From contig DATCHW010000071.1 in the NCBI GenBank assembly GCA_036508135.1, forward strand, positions 1-64,000: 64,000 bases of DNA, in the 5' to 3' direction. The translations under genes and the position numbers were made by a program. The notes below the pieces were generated by a model that did no database searches, was not told where the DNA came from, and saw nothing but the letters and a program-made list of their open reading frames with translations. The stretch is from DATCHW01 sp036508135. GTDB taxonomy: Bacteria > Bacteroidota > Ignavibacteria > Tepidaquicellales > Tepidaquicellaceae. Positions 32,358 through 39,113 of this stretch are shown in pieces; the first letter of the stretch is position 1, and each line of letters opens with the position of its first letter.

Positions 32358-32975
32358 GTGATGCTAACGTTTATGCTGATCTTTTGGTCTGGTCAGTTTA
32401 TCACCGGAATGAAATTAGTTAATGCCGAAAGAAAAGAAAACGGACTTCCACAATTTTCTGCCATTGAATATTCAAAAAGTGGTCATTTTATTGCAGCTAC
32501 TTTCGAAAACTGGGAAAGTGAATTTTTACAGATGGCATTTTATGTGTTTCTTACGATTTATTTACGACAAAAGGGTTCTTCAGAATCTAAAAGCCTTTAC
32601 AAAAAGGAAGAGGTTGACAGAGACCCAAAGATACACTCCTATGCTCCATGGCCGGTTAAAAAGGGTGGGATATGGTTAAAAATTTATAGCAATTCACTTA
32701 CGATCGCTTTATTTAGTTTATTCCTTTTCTCATTTTTCATGCATTTTTATGGAAGTCTGAAAAATTTTAATGAACAGCAGGCAGGAAATAATTTGCCTTT
32801 AGCTTCTGCTTCTCAATATATTGGCAGTTCACAGTTTTGGTTTGAGTCATTCCAAAACTGGCAGAGTGAATTCCTTTCAGTCGCAACTATAGTTTTACTT
32901 TCTATCTGGCTTAGACAAAAAGGCTCTCCCGAATCTAAACCGGTGGATGCTGCTTATGGTGAGGATGCTGAATAA
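32358..32975 (+). CDS. DUF6766-like membrane protein, N-terminus uncertain
   Basis: A 205-residue membrane protein made of two similar halves. Each has a TM helix, then a polar stretch, then F-x-N-W-x-S-E-F-L and a second TM helix ending in R-Q-K-G-S-x-E-S-K. This duplicated pattern resembles the DUF6766 family, function unknown. The first canonical start (GTG 32358) falls inside the first TM helix. The frame is open upstream to 32277 and encodes a plausible extra stretch (F-F-I-Y-K-N-S-L-S-I) but has no ATG, GTG or TTG. ATG 32281 reads a different frame into a stop. The true start may be non-canonical or lost, since site D ends here. Confidence 0.6.
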   Translation: MMLTFMLIFWSGQFITGMKLVNAERKENGLPQFSAIEYSKSGHFIAATFENWESEFLQMAFYVFLTIYLRQKGSSESKSLYKKEEVDRDPKIHSYAPWPVKKGGIWLKIYSNSLTIALFSLFLFSFFMHFYGSLKNFNEQQAGNNLPLASASQYIGSSQFWFESFQNWQSEFLSVATIVLLSIWLRQKGSPESKPVDAAYGEDAE

Positions 32976-33037
32976 TTTTTTCAAATGATACCTTTAAACA
33001 GAATGAACTTATAAGATATAATTAAAACTAAGCCCAG

Positions 33038-33170
33038 CCTACAACAGCAGGCCTTAAACTATTGCTGGCATTGGATTTTAAGATAAATTATGAGTACTAA
33101 AAAGCATACTACTATCCTCGCAAATCCATTGTCAAAATTCAGCAACAGTTCAAGCCTGCAAAACGTTAGC
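33038..33170 (+). repeat. attC-like site E, 133-bp imperfect palindrome
   Basis: The left half CCTACAAC + GCAGGCCTTAAACTATTGCTG pairs with the right half CAGCAACAGTTCAAGCCTGC + AAAACGTTAGC, and an inner CATTGGATTT/AAATCCATTG stem extends it. Like site C it is preceded by AGCCCAGCC and followed by the GTTAGCAAAC leader. Confidence 0.65.
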
Positions 33171-33331
33171 AAACAAAAATAATATAGATTTTTTTCTTCT
33201 CGTCCCTACTGCCTGCCCACCTCAGGTGTGGCTCCAGCGTAGGAACGTATGTCAGCTTGAAGATTCCGCCGCATTGAAACTTTCCTCCGACTGTCTTTTT
33301 CTACAACCCCATTCTTGTCCCCTATTTCGCC
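33164..33331 (+). repeat. Leader repeat, copy 2
   Basis: It is nearly identical to copy 3 (38399-38566) over about 168 bases, including a shared 3' part (TTTTTCTACAACCCCATTC, then TGTCCCCTATTTCGCC) absent from copy 1. It follows site E directly. The central hairpin around CCCACCTCAGGTGTGG is preserved. Confidence 0.9.
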
Positions 33332-33343
33332 ATTCCTGCTTTT

Positions 33344-33369
33344 AAAGGGGTCGAATTCGACCCCCTTTT
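33344..33369. other. Near-perfect palindrome centred on GAATTC
   Basis: AAAGGGGTCGAATTC and its mirror GACCCCCTTTT form a 12-bp arm palindrome with one extra C. It lies just downstream of leader repeat copy 2. It could be a bidirectional terminator or an operator; no protein can be named. Confidence 0.55.
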
Positions 33370-33397
33370 GAGGAATGCTGGTAGTAATGTTTTTACA

Positions 33398-33517
33398 ATG
33401 AGTCCGTCTCAATGGGTAGAACTTACCGAAGCCGAATTGCGTCAATATTATGCGGAATACATTAAGAACGGCGACACGATCGGCAAAGAAAGCGAAGTGT
33501 ATAAGATTACCGTATAG
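33398..33517 (+). CDS. Possible 39-residue ORF or gene remnant
   Basis: ATG 33398 opens a 39-residue frame (M-S-P-S-Q-W-V-E-L-T ...) ending at TAG 33515. Codons are more G+C-rich and varied than the surroundings. The same frame is open back to 33278 within leader copy 2, so this may be the C-terminal end of a degraded longer gene. Composition is protein-like, with amphipathic helix L-T-E-A-E-L-R-Q-Y-Y-A-E-Y. No family is recognised. Confidence 0.35.
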   Translation: MSPSQWVELTEAELRQYYAEYIKNGDTIGKESEVYKITV

Positions 33518-33532
33518 CCCCAATACTCAAAG

Positions 33533-33570
33533 CTGTCTCAAGATTAGAAAATCTGTCTCAAAATGAGAAA
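33533..33570 (+). promoter_or_regulatory. Candidate enhancer-binding-protein sites upstream of the metallophosphatase genes
   Basis: CTGTCTCA appears twice 20 bases apart (33533 and 33553). The second is part of the dyad TCTCAAAATGAGA. Paired dyads about 60-90 bases upstream of a sigma-54 promoter are the normal layout for activator binding. Function is inferred from position. Confidence 0.4.
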
Positions 33571-33618
33571 ATATTTAGAGGTACATTTCGAATAGAGGCT
33601 TTAAATGCACTTTATATT

Positions 33619-33633
33619 TGGCACGATACTTGA
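33619..33633 (+). promoter_or_regulatory. Candidate sigma-54 (-24/-12) promoter
   Basis: TGGCACGATACTTGA matches the -24 TGGCAC element exactly. It has TTG at the expected -12 position (consensus TTGC; here TTGA). It lies 211 bases upstream of the first metallophosphatase gene and 50 bases downstream of a TCTCA/TGAGA dyad. Confidence 0.5.
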
Positions 33634-33729
33634 AGTGAATAAGTTATAATTATGAATTAAATATATGAGAATAAATTTTCAACCCTTTAAACGAGTTACC
33701 CGTCATAATAAAAAGATAAGAATAATATA

Positions 33730-33843
33730 TGTCTGACCACTTAAAGTAATTATTATAATATTAAATAATGGAAACCAGAAACCATTTCAAAAACGGGGCG
33801 ATTCCGAAAAGCCTTATGAGTAGGAAATAAATTAAAGATTACT
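33730..33843 (+). promoter_or_regulatory. Conserved 5' leader of metallophosphatase 1
   Basis: A ~114-base untranslated leader begins at TGTCTGACCACTTAAA and contains AAAACGGGGCGATTCCG, then AAAAGCCTTATGAGTAGG, ending one base before ATG. Two further copies precede the next two genes (35335-35449 and 36800-36912). The A+C-rich core is more conserved than parts of the coding sequence. A CGG/CCG hairpin and a possible GCCT/AGG pair can form. I cannot assign it to a known riboswitch class. Confidence 0.6.
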
Positions 33844-35172
33844 ATGAAAACACTTGTGAGAATTACCAATGTAATTTTTGTTCTGCTGTTCTTATTTACA
33901 CTTACCGCTTGTAATAATAATCCAACAGGTCCATCAAACCCTGTAATAGACCCATTTAGCAATGGCGGGATTGAAAGGAATATGATTGTTGTTATGAGCG
34001 ATATGCATCTTGGTGCTGATCTCAGTTATGCTGAGTGCAAGAATAACCTTGGAGCTCTTGAAAAATTGATTAAACAGATAAAAGTTTCTACGAATGTTAA
34101 GGAACTTGTTATCGGCGGAGATTTGATTGATGAGTGGTTTGTGCCGGCTACAACAAATACTTATGAGGGATTAGGTCAGGCTGATTTTGTCAGCCGTCTT
34201 GCGACAACCAACATTGGTGTGTTTAATGCATTAAATAGTATAATTCAAGAAGGGCAGATATTAGTTACTTATGTTCCCGGCAATCACGATTTAGCAATTA
34301 CGGCGGCAAGTATTGAAAGTGTTCTTCCGGGGATAAATCAAGCCAGGGATGCTGTGCTGGGTTTAGGTACTTATTCACCTGTTGCATACCCTAAAATAGC
34401 CATTGAACATGGGCACCGCTACAATTTCTTTTGTGCGCCTGACCCGATCTCTAACCAAAATATTGCACCGGGCACCATAATGCCTCCGGGGTATTTTTTC
34501 ACAAGAATAGCCACTCTCTCTGTTATACAACATCACCCATCACCGGGCGATACCACACCGATTGTTACACCAAATCTTTCGGGTGGCGAGTCCCAGGATT
34601 TACTATTTCGATATTGGAAGATGTGGTATTGGACACTGAATTATTTCCCGATAACTAATAAATTTGACGAGAATCTTATTGTAACAAATATGAATGGATT
34701 CACAGGGACGTATAAAGTGAACGATCTTGTTCCTTTTCAATCATCTCCTGGCGGATTTATAAATGTGAATCTTTACAATGGGATTCAGGATAATTGGGAT
34801 GCAAGACAAACTCATAATAATGTACCTATACATTCTCTTACAGGTCTTGCAATCGATTCTGTTAATTCAAATACTTGGACTGACTATCAGGCAGTTTTAC
34901 AGTACTTTATGAATCCTAACTCAGATAAAAGACTTGTTGTATTTGGTCACACTCATGTGCCTAAAATTACTGCGGCTCAAAATTATGTAAATGAGAAATG
35001 TGTTTATGCGAATTCCGGAACTTGGATTGACAATAATCCAAACCTGACAACAATGCATTTTGTAGTGATAACACCACAGAGTGTTAGTGCTACTTCGCAA
35101 ACTTTAGTAAAGCTGTACAACTTTGAGAATGAAGTTGTAACTAAAATGGATGAAAACTCATTGCGTTTTTAG
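33844..35172 (+). CDS. Secreted calcineurin-like metallophosphatase, lipoprotein (paralogue 1)
   Basis: A 442-residue extracytoplasmic phosphoesterase. The signal peptide has lipobox L-T-A-C (Cys23). The binuclear-metal motifs appear in order: S-D-M-H (52-55), G-D-L-I-D-E-W near 92, G-N-H-D near 143, E-H-G-H near 178 and G-H-T-H near 365. The S-G-T-W-I-D block near the C-terminus is shared by all three copies. It is the first of three tandem paralogues and the only one that keeps the lipobox cysteine. It lies behind a candidate sigma-54 promoter and a conserved leader. The substrate is unknown. Confidence 0.85.
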   Translation: MKTLVRITNVIFVLLFLFTLTACNNNPTGPSNPVIDPFSNGGIERNMIVVMSDMHLGADLSYAECKNNLGALEKLIKQIKVSTNVKELVIGGDLIDEWFVPATTNTYEGLGQADFVSRLATTNIGVFNALNSIIQEGQILVTYVPGNHDLAITAASIESVLPGINQARDAVLGLGTYSPVAYPKIAIEHGHRYNFFCAPDPISNQNIAPGTIMPPGYFFTRIATLSVIQHHPSPGDTTPIVTPNLSGGESQDLLFRYWKMWYWTLNYFPITNKFDENLIVTNMNGFTGTYKVNDLVPFQSSPGGFINVNLYNGIQDNWDARQTHNNVPIHSLTGLAIDSVNSNTWTDYQAVLQYFMNPNSDKRLVVFGHTHVPKITAAQNYVNEKCVYANSGTWIDNNPNLTTMHFVVITPQSVSATSQTLVKLYNFENEVVTKMDENSLRF

Positions 35173-35212
35173 CGATAAGCAGATGAGGTTAAGTTAATTT
35201 CGTTGGTTAATA

Positions 35213-35304
35213 AAGTGTAGCAGTAATAAGGATATCAGTGGTAAATGCGGCATTGTCTCTCTGGACAATTACGAATCACGCGATTCTTTATTATTGCTAC
35301 ACTC
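35213..35304 (+). repeat. attC-like imperfect palindrome after metallophosphatase 1
   Basis: AAGTGTAGCAGTAATAAGG (35213-35231) pairs with CTTTATTATTGCTACACT (35286-35303) around a ~55-base loop. The left half, with flanks, is repeated after paralogue 3 (38260-38331) but without its right half. It could be a terminator, but the long loop and lack of a T tract fit a recombination-type palindrome better. Confidence 0.5.
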
Positions 35305-35334
35305 TTATATAATTAAAAAGATTAGACTGTAAAT

Positions 35335-35449
35335 ATGTCTGACCACTTAAAATAATAATAATATTATTAAAAAATGGAGGCCAGGAACCATTTCAAAAAC
35401 GGGGCGAATCCGAAAAGCCTTATGAGTAGGAAATAAATTTAAGATTATA
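35335..35449 (+). promoter_or_regulatory. Conserved 5' leader of metallophosphatase 2
   Basis: Second copy of the leader, with the same CCATTTCAAAAACGGGGCGA and CCGAAAAGCC ... GAGTAGG core ending just before ATG 35450. A few substitutions fall mainly in the A+T-rich first third. Confidence 0.6.
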
Positions 35450-36781
35450 ATGAAGTCATTATTGAGAATTACTAATGTAATTTTTGTTCTGTTGTTCTTA
35501 TTTACACATACCGCTTACAATAAATCTAATCCAATTGGTACATCAGACACTGTAATAAACCCGTTTAGCAATGGCGGGAGTGAAAGGAATATGATTGTTG
35601 TTATGAGCGATTTGCATCTTGGTGCCGATCTCAGTTATGCTGAGTGCAAGAATAACCTTCCGGCTCTTGAAAAATTGATTAAACAGATAAAAGTTTCTCC
35701 AAATGTCAAAGAACTTGTTATCGCAGGAGATATGATTGATGAGTGGTTTGTGCCGGCTACAACGAATACTTATGAAGGACTAGATCAGGCTGCTTTTGTC
35801 AGACGGGTTGCGGCAGCCAACAGTGGTGTATTTGCTGCATTAAATAGTATAATTCAGGAAGGTCTGATATTAGTTACTTATGTCCCGAGCAATCACGATT
35901 TAGCAGTTACGGCGGCAAGTATTGAAAGTGTCCTTCCGGGGATGAATCAAGCCCGCGATGCCGTGCTTGGTTTAGGTACTTATTCTCCTGCCAGCCAGCC
36001 TAAAATAGCCATTGAACACGGGCACCGATACAATTTCTTTTGTGCTCCTGACCCGTACTCTAACCAAAATGTTGCACCGGGCACCATATTGCCTACGGCG
36101 TATTTTTTCACAAGAATAGCAGTTCTCTATGTTAAACAAGGACATCCGGCACCGGGCGATACCACACCGGTTGTTACACCAAATCTTTCGGGCGGTAACT
36201 CTCAGGATTTACTATATCGATATTGGAAGATGTGGTATTGGACAGCGAATTTATTCCCGATAACTAATAAATTTGATGAGAATATTATTGTAACAAATGT
36301 AAATGGATTCACAGGGACGTATAGTGTAAACGATATTATTCCTTTTCAATCATCTCCAGGCGGATTTATAAATGTGAATCTTTATAATGGGATTCAGGAT
36401 AATTGGGAGGAAAGGCAAACTCATAATAATGTACCTGTTCATATTAATACTGGTCTTGCGATCGATTCTGCTAATTCAAATACATGGACCGATTATCAGG
36501 CAGTTTTGCAGTACTTTATGAACCAAAACTCAAATAAAAGACTTGTCGTATTTGGCCATACTCATGTGCCTAAAATTACTGAGTATCAGAATTATGTTAA
36601 TGAGAAATGCATTTATGCGAATTCAGGAACGTGGATTGACAATAATCCAAAACTGACAACAATGAATTTTGTTGTAATAACACCACAGAGTGCTGAGGCT
36701 TCTTCTCAAACCTTAGTAAAACTGTACAACTTTATGAATGAAGTTGTAACTAAAATGGATGAAAATTCATTGCGTTTTTAG
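35450..36781 (+). CDS. Secreted calcineurin-like metallophosphatase (paralogue 2)
   Basis: A 443-residue paralogue very similar to the 33844 gene throughout. Changes include lipobox Cys23 to Tyr (H-T-A-Y), so it should be released by an ordinary signal peptidase or stay as an anchored helix rather than be lipidated. The metal motif G-N-H-D is S-N-H-D near 143; the Asn, His and Asp ligands are kept. S-D-L-H, G-D-M-I-D-E-W, E-H-G-H and G-H-T-H are present. The gene starts right after a leader copy and is followed within 20 bases by the leader of paralogue 3. Confidence 0.85.
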   Translation: MKSLLRITNVIFVLLFLFTHTAYNKSNPIGTSDTVINPFSNGGSERNMIVVMSDLHLGADLSYAECKNNLPALEKLIKQIKVSPNVKELVIAGDMIDEWFVPATTNTYEGLDQAAFVRRVAAANSGVFAALNSIIQEGLILVTYVPSNHDLAVTAASIESVLPGMNQARDAVLGLGTYSPASQPKIAIEHGHRYNFFCAPDPYSNQNVAPGTILPTAYFFTRIAVLYVKQGHPAPGDTTPVVTPNLSGGNSQDLLYRYWKMWYWTANLFPITNKFDENIIVTNVNGFTGTYSVNDIIPFQSSPGGFINVNLYNGIQDNWEERQTHNNVPVHINTGLAIDSANSNTWTDYQAVLQYFMNQNSNKRLVVFGHTHVPKITEYQNYVNEKCIYANSGTWIDNNPKLTTMNFVVITPQSAEASSQTLVKLYNFMNEVVTKMDENSLRF

Positions 36782-36799
36782 CGATAAGCAGATGAAAAT

Positions 36800-36912
36800 G
36801 TCTGACCACTTAAAGTAATAATAATATTATTAAAAAATGGAAACCAGAAACCATTTCAAAAACGGGGCGAATCCGAAAAGCCTTATGAGTAGGAAATAAA
36901 TGAAAGATTATT
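36800..36912 (+). promoter_or_regulatory. Conserved 5' leader of metallophosphatase 3
   Basis: Third copy of the leader. It starts 19 bases after the stop of paralogue 2 and ends at ATG 36913. The core between CCATTTC and GGAAATAAAT is identical to copy 2. Confidence 0.6.
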
Positions 36913-38244
36913 ATGAAAACATTAGTGAGAATTACAAATGTAATTTTTGTTCTGTTGTTCTTATGTACACTTACCGCTTTTAATAAATCTAATCCATTTG
37001 GTACATCAGATCCTGGAATAAACCCATTTAGCAATGGGGGGAGTGAAAGGAATATGATTGTTGTTATCAGCGATATGCATATGGGTGCTGACATCGCCTA
37101 TACTCAATGTAAAAATAACAGGGGACCTCTTGTAAAGTTGCTTCAACAGATGAAAGCGGCTCCGAATGTTAAAGAGATTGTTATTGCAGGTGACCTGATT
37201 GATGAATGGTGGGTGCCTGATTCAGTAAACACTTATCAGGGGAAAGATCAGAGTGATTTTGTACAGCGGATCGCAGCTACCAATTCAGAAGTGTTTGCTG
37301 TCATTAACCAGATAATTCAGGAAAATAAAATTATTGTTACTTATTTACCGGGGAATCATGATATGGCAATAACTTCTGCTAATGTTGACCTTATTCTACC
37401 GGGGATAAATCAAACACATGATGCACAAGGCCTGGGTACTTACATTCCGGCAAGTATGCCCACCCTGGCCATTGAACATAGCAATCGCTATAATTTTATC
37501 ACCGCACCTGACCCGATTTCTAATAGAGATATTGTGCCGGGCTCCATATTGCCTACCGGATATTTTTTAACAAGAATATCAACGACCCATATGATACAAA
37601 ATTGTACAGTAGCTGGCGACACTTTAGCCGTTGTAACCCCGAATACTACGGGTAATGAAAGCCAGAATTTAGCATTTGAATATTGGGAAAGCTGGGCATG
37701 GTTAATGAATGCAATTCCTATTACAAATAAATTTTCCGAAAAGATTATTGTGACCAATATTAATGGATTCACAAAAATATATTCACTCAACGATCTGACC
37801 CCTTTTCAGTTAACTCCCGGAGGATTTATTGATATGAAACTTTTCAAAGGGGTACAAGACAACTGGGAAGAAAGACAAACAGCCAACAATGTGGCAGTCC
37901 ATATCCCGGTTGCACAGGCATTTGCGAATCAGGTTAATTCTGATAGTATAGATGTTCAGGCAAATACACAATACTTTAGGAATCCAAACTCCAATATAAG
38001 AATCGTAGTTTTTGGACACACACACAAAGCCAAAATCATTCCGTTCACAAATAATGGGATAAAATCAATCTATGCGAACTCGGGAACATGGATTGATAAT
38101 AATCCCGGAGTGGGTAGTACAACGATGAATTTTGTTGTAATAACACCACAGAGTGCTGAAGTTTCTTCTCAAACCTTAGTAAAGCTGTACAACTTTATGA
38201 ATGAAGTTGTAACTAAAATGGATGAAAACTCATTGCGTTTTTAG
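36913..38244 (+). CDS. Secreted calcineurin-like metallophosphatase (paralogue 3)
   Basis: A 443-residue paralogue. The signal peptide lipobox cysteine is Phe (L-T-A-F). S-D-M-H, G-D-L-I-D-E-W, G-N-H-D and G-H-T-H are present; the E-H-G-H motif reads E-H-S-N, so the histidine ligand after the Glu-His pair is lost. The first ~50 and last ~35 residues are nearly identical to paralogue 2, while the middle is clearly diverged, a mosaic pattern. The DNA after the stop repeats sequence found after paralogue 1. Confidence 0.82.
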   Translation: MKTLVRITNVIFVLLFLCTLTAFNKSNPFGTSDPGINPFSNGGSERNMIVVISDMHMGADIAYTQCKNNRGPLVKLLQQMKAAPNVKEIVIAGDLIDEWWVPDSVNTYQGKDQSDFVQRIAATNSEVFAVINQIIQENKIIVTYLPGNHDMAITSANVDLILPGINQTHDAQGLGTYIPASMPTLAIEHSNRYNFITAPDPISNRDIVPGSILPTGYFLTRISTTHMIQNCTVAGDTLAVVTPNTTGNESQNLAFEYWESWAWLMNAIPITNKFSEKIIVTNINGFTKIYSLNDLTPFQLTPGGFIDMKLFKGVQDNWEERQTANNVAVHIPVAQAFANQVNSDSIDVQANTQYFRNPNSNIRIVVFGHTHKAKIIPFTNNGIKSIYANSGTWIDNNPGVGSTTMNFVVITPQSAEVSSQTLVKLYNFMNEVVTKMDENSLRF

Positions 38245-38259
38245 GGATAAGCAGATGAA

Positions 38260-38331
38260 GTTGAGTTAATATCGTTGGTTAACAAAGTGTAGCAGTAATA
38301 AGGATTTCAGTGGTAAATGTGGCATTGTCTC
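38260..38331 (+). repeat. Copy of the post-paralogue-1 left palindrome arm
   Basis: GCAGATGAAGTTGAGTTAAT and the following GTGTAGCAGTAATAAGG repeat the sequence at 35180-35253 with few changes. The pairing right arm is missing; from 38332 the sequence switches to unrelated DNA that contains the right half of site D. Confidence 0.7.
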
Positions 38332-38367
38332 CCGCTCAAACATTTGAGGTGGTGGACAGGAAAGTAA

Positions 38368-38405
38368 CCCGCAATCCCTTACTGCATATAGCCTCGGTCG
38401 TTAGC
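38368..38405 (+). repeat. Orphan right half of attC-like site D
   Basis: CCCGCAATCCCTTACTGCAT, then ATAGCCTCGGTC and core GTTAGC. Its matching left half is at 32259-32285. CCGCAATCC is also found inside the right half of site B (29210-29218). Leader repeat copy 3 begins at this core. Confidence 0.5.
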
Positions 38406-38566
38406 AAACAAAAATAATATAGATTTTTTTCTTCTCGTCCCTACTGCCTGCCAACCTCAGGTGTGGCTCCAGCGTAGGAACGTATGTCAGCTTGAAGATT
38501 CCGCCGTATTGAAACTTTCCTCTGTCGTTCTTTTTCTACAACCCCATTCCTGTCCCCTATTTCGCC
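38399..38566 (+). repeat. Leader repeat, copy 3
   Basis: Third copy of the GTTAGCAAACAAAAATAAT leader, about 168 bases long and close to copy 2. The broken XRE-type gene begins 91 bases later. The sequence 38567-38656 is A+T-rich without other visible features. Confidence 0.9.
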
Positions 38567-38656
38567 TTTCTTGTCCCCCCTATAGAGCCATTTATTTTTT
38601 TTCCTCGAAAAATTAATTATTTTTGTCTTAATATTAAATTAAACACCCATAAAAAT

Positions 38657-39025
38657 ATGTTATACTTTAATATTCCAAAGCTCTTTAAACTCAGAAACAT
38701 CTCCAAGCCCAGAATATTTCTCTCTTAAAATGGTTTTACATATTCACAGACAAAAAATCTTGCCACCTACCGCCGCTCAAACATCTCCGTTAACGTCGTC
38801 GAAAAGCTCTGCCTCGCCCTCAACTGCACCCCTAATGACCTCCTCGAATGGATTCCATCAAAAGACTCTCAAGTCCCCGAAAACCACCCCCTACACGCCC
38901 TCAAACCATCCGAAACTCTCGACCTCTCCGAACTCTTTAAGGACATCGCACCTTCCCAAATCCCCCAAATAAAAAAAGCCGTCCTGCAGGCAAAACAAAA
39001 CCCCCTGACAAATGAAAACCCCTAA
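38657..39025 (+). pseudogene. XRE-like helix-turn-helix regulator with an in-frame stop
   Basis: ATG 38657 starts a frame that is stopped by TAA at 38726-38728 after 23 codons. The same frame then continues for 98 codons to TAA 39023. The product has the order N-G-F-T-Y-S-Q-T-K-N-L, R-R-S-N-I-S-V-N-V-V-E-K-L-C-L-A-L-N-C-T-P-N-D-L-L-E-W, typical of small Bacteroidota-type XRE regulators. Codons after the stop are strongly C/G-ending (CTC, GTC, GCC), unlike most of the window, which suggests transfer. An 80-residue overlapping frame from 38730 is a shadow. The region is next to leader copy 3 and before alaS. Confidence 0.7.
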
Positions 39026-39113
39026 CGCCGTTCGCTCACTCTCAAATAATCTCATTTAATTTGACAATTATAAATTTTATTTTGTTACAAATACAAATTA
39101 AATTAGCAATAAA

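Noticed and set aside
33206..33523. Minus-strand 105-residue frame over leader repeat copy 2
   Set aside because: It runs through non-coding repeat and the GAATTC palindrome, and the related copies at 31995 and 38399 do not keep it open.
33730..33843. c-di-GMP-I riboswitch upstream of the metallophosphatases
   Set aside because: Only the AAAGCC block and a following GG resemble the class; the first stem and tetraloop of the aptamer are not found, so it was described only as a conserved leader.
27721..38566. CRISPR array
   Set aside because: Repeats are long palindromes and 125-168 bp leaders at irregular kilobase spacing, not short direct repeats with uniform spacers, and no cas gene is present.
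38730..38972. 80-residue Ser/Thr/Pro-rich plus-strand frame
   Set aside because: It is out of frame with the XRE-like regulator that clearly explains this DNA; its low-complexity product is a shadow.
26264..39025. Prophage or insertion sequence
   Set aside because: No transposase, phage structural gene, integrase or terminal inverted repeat pair was found in the accessory region.
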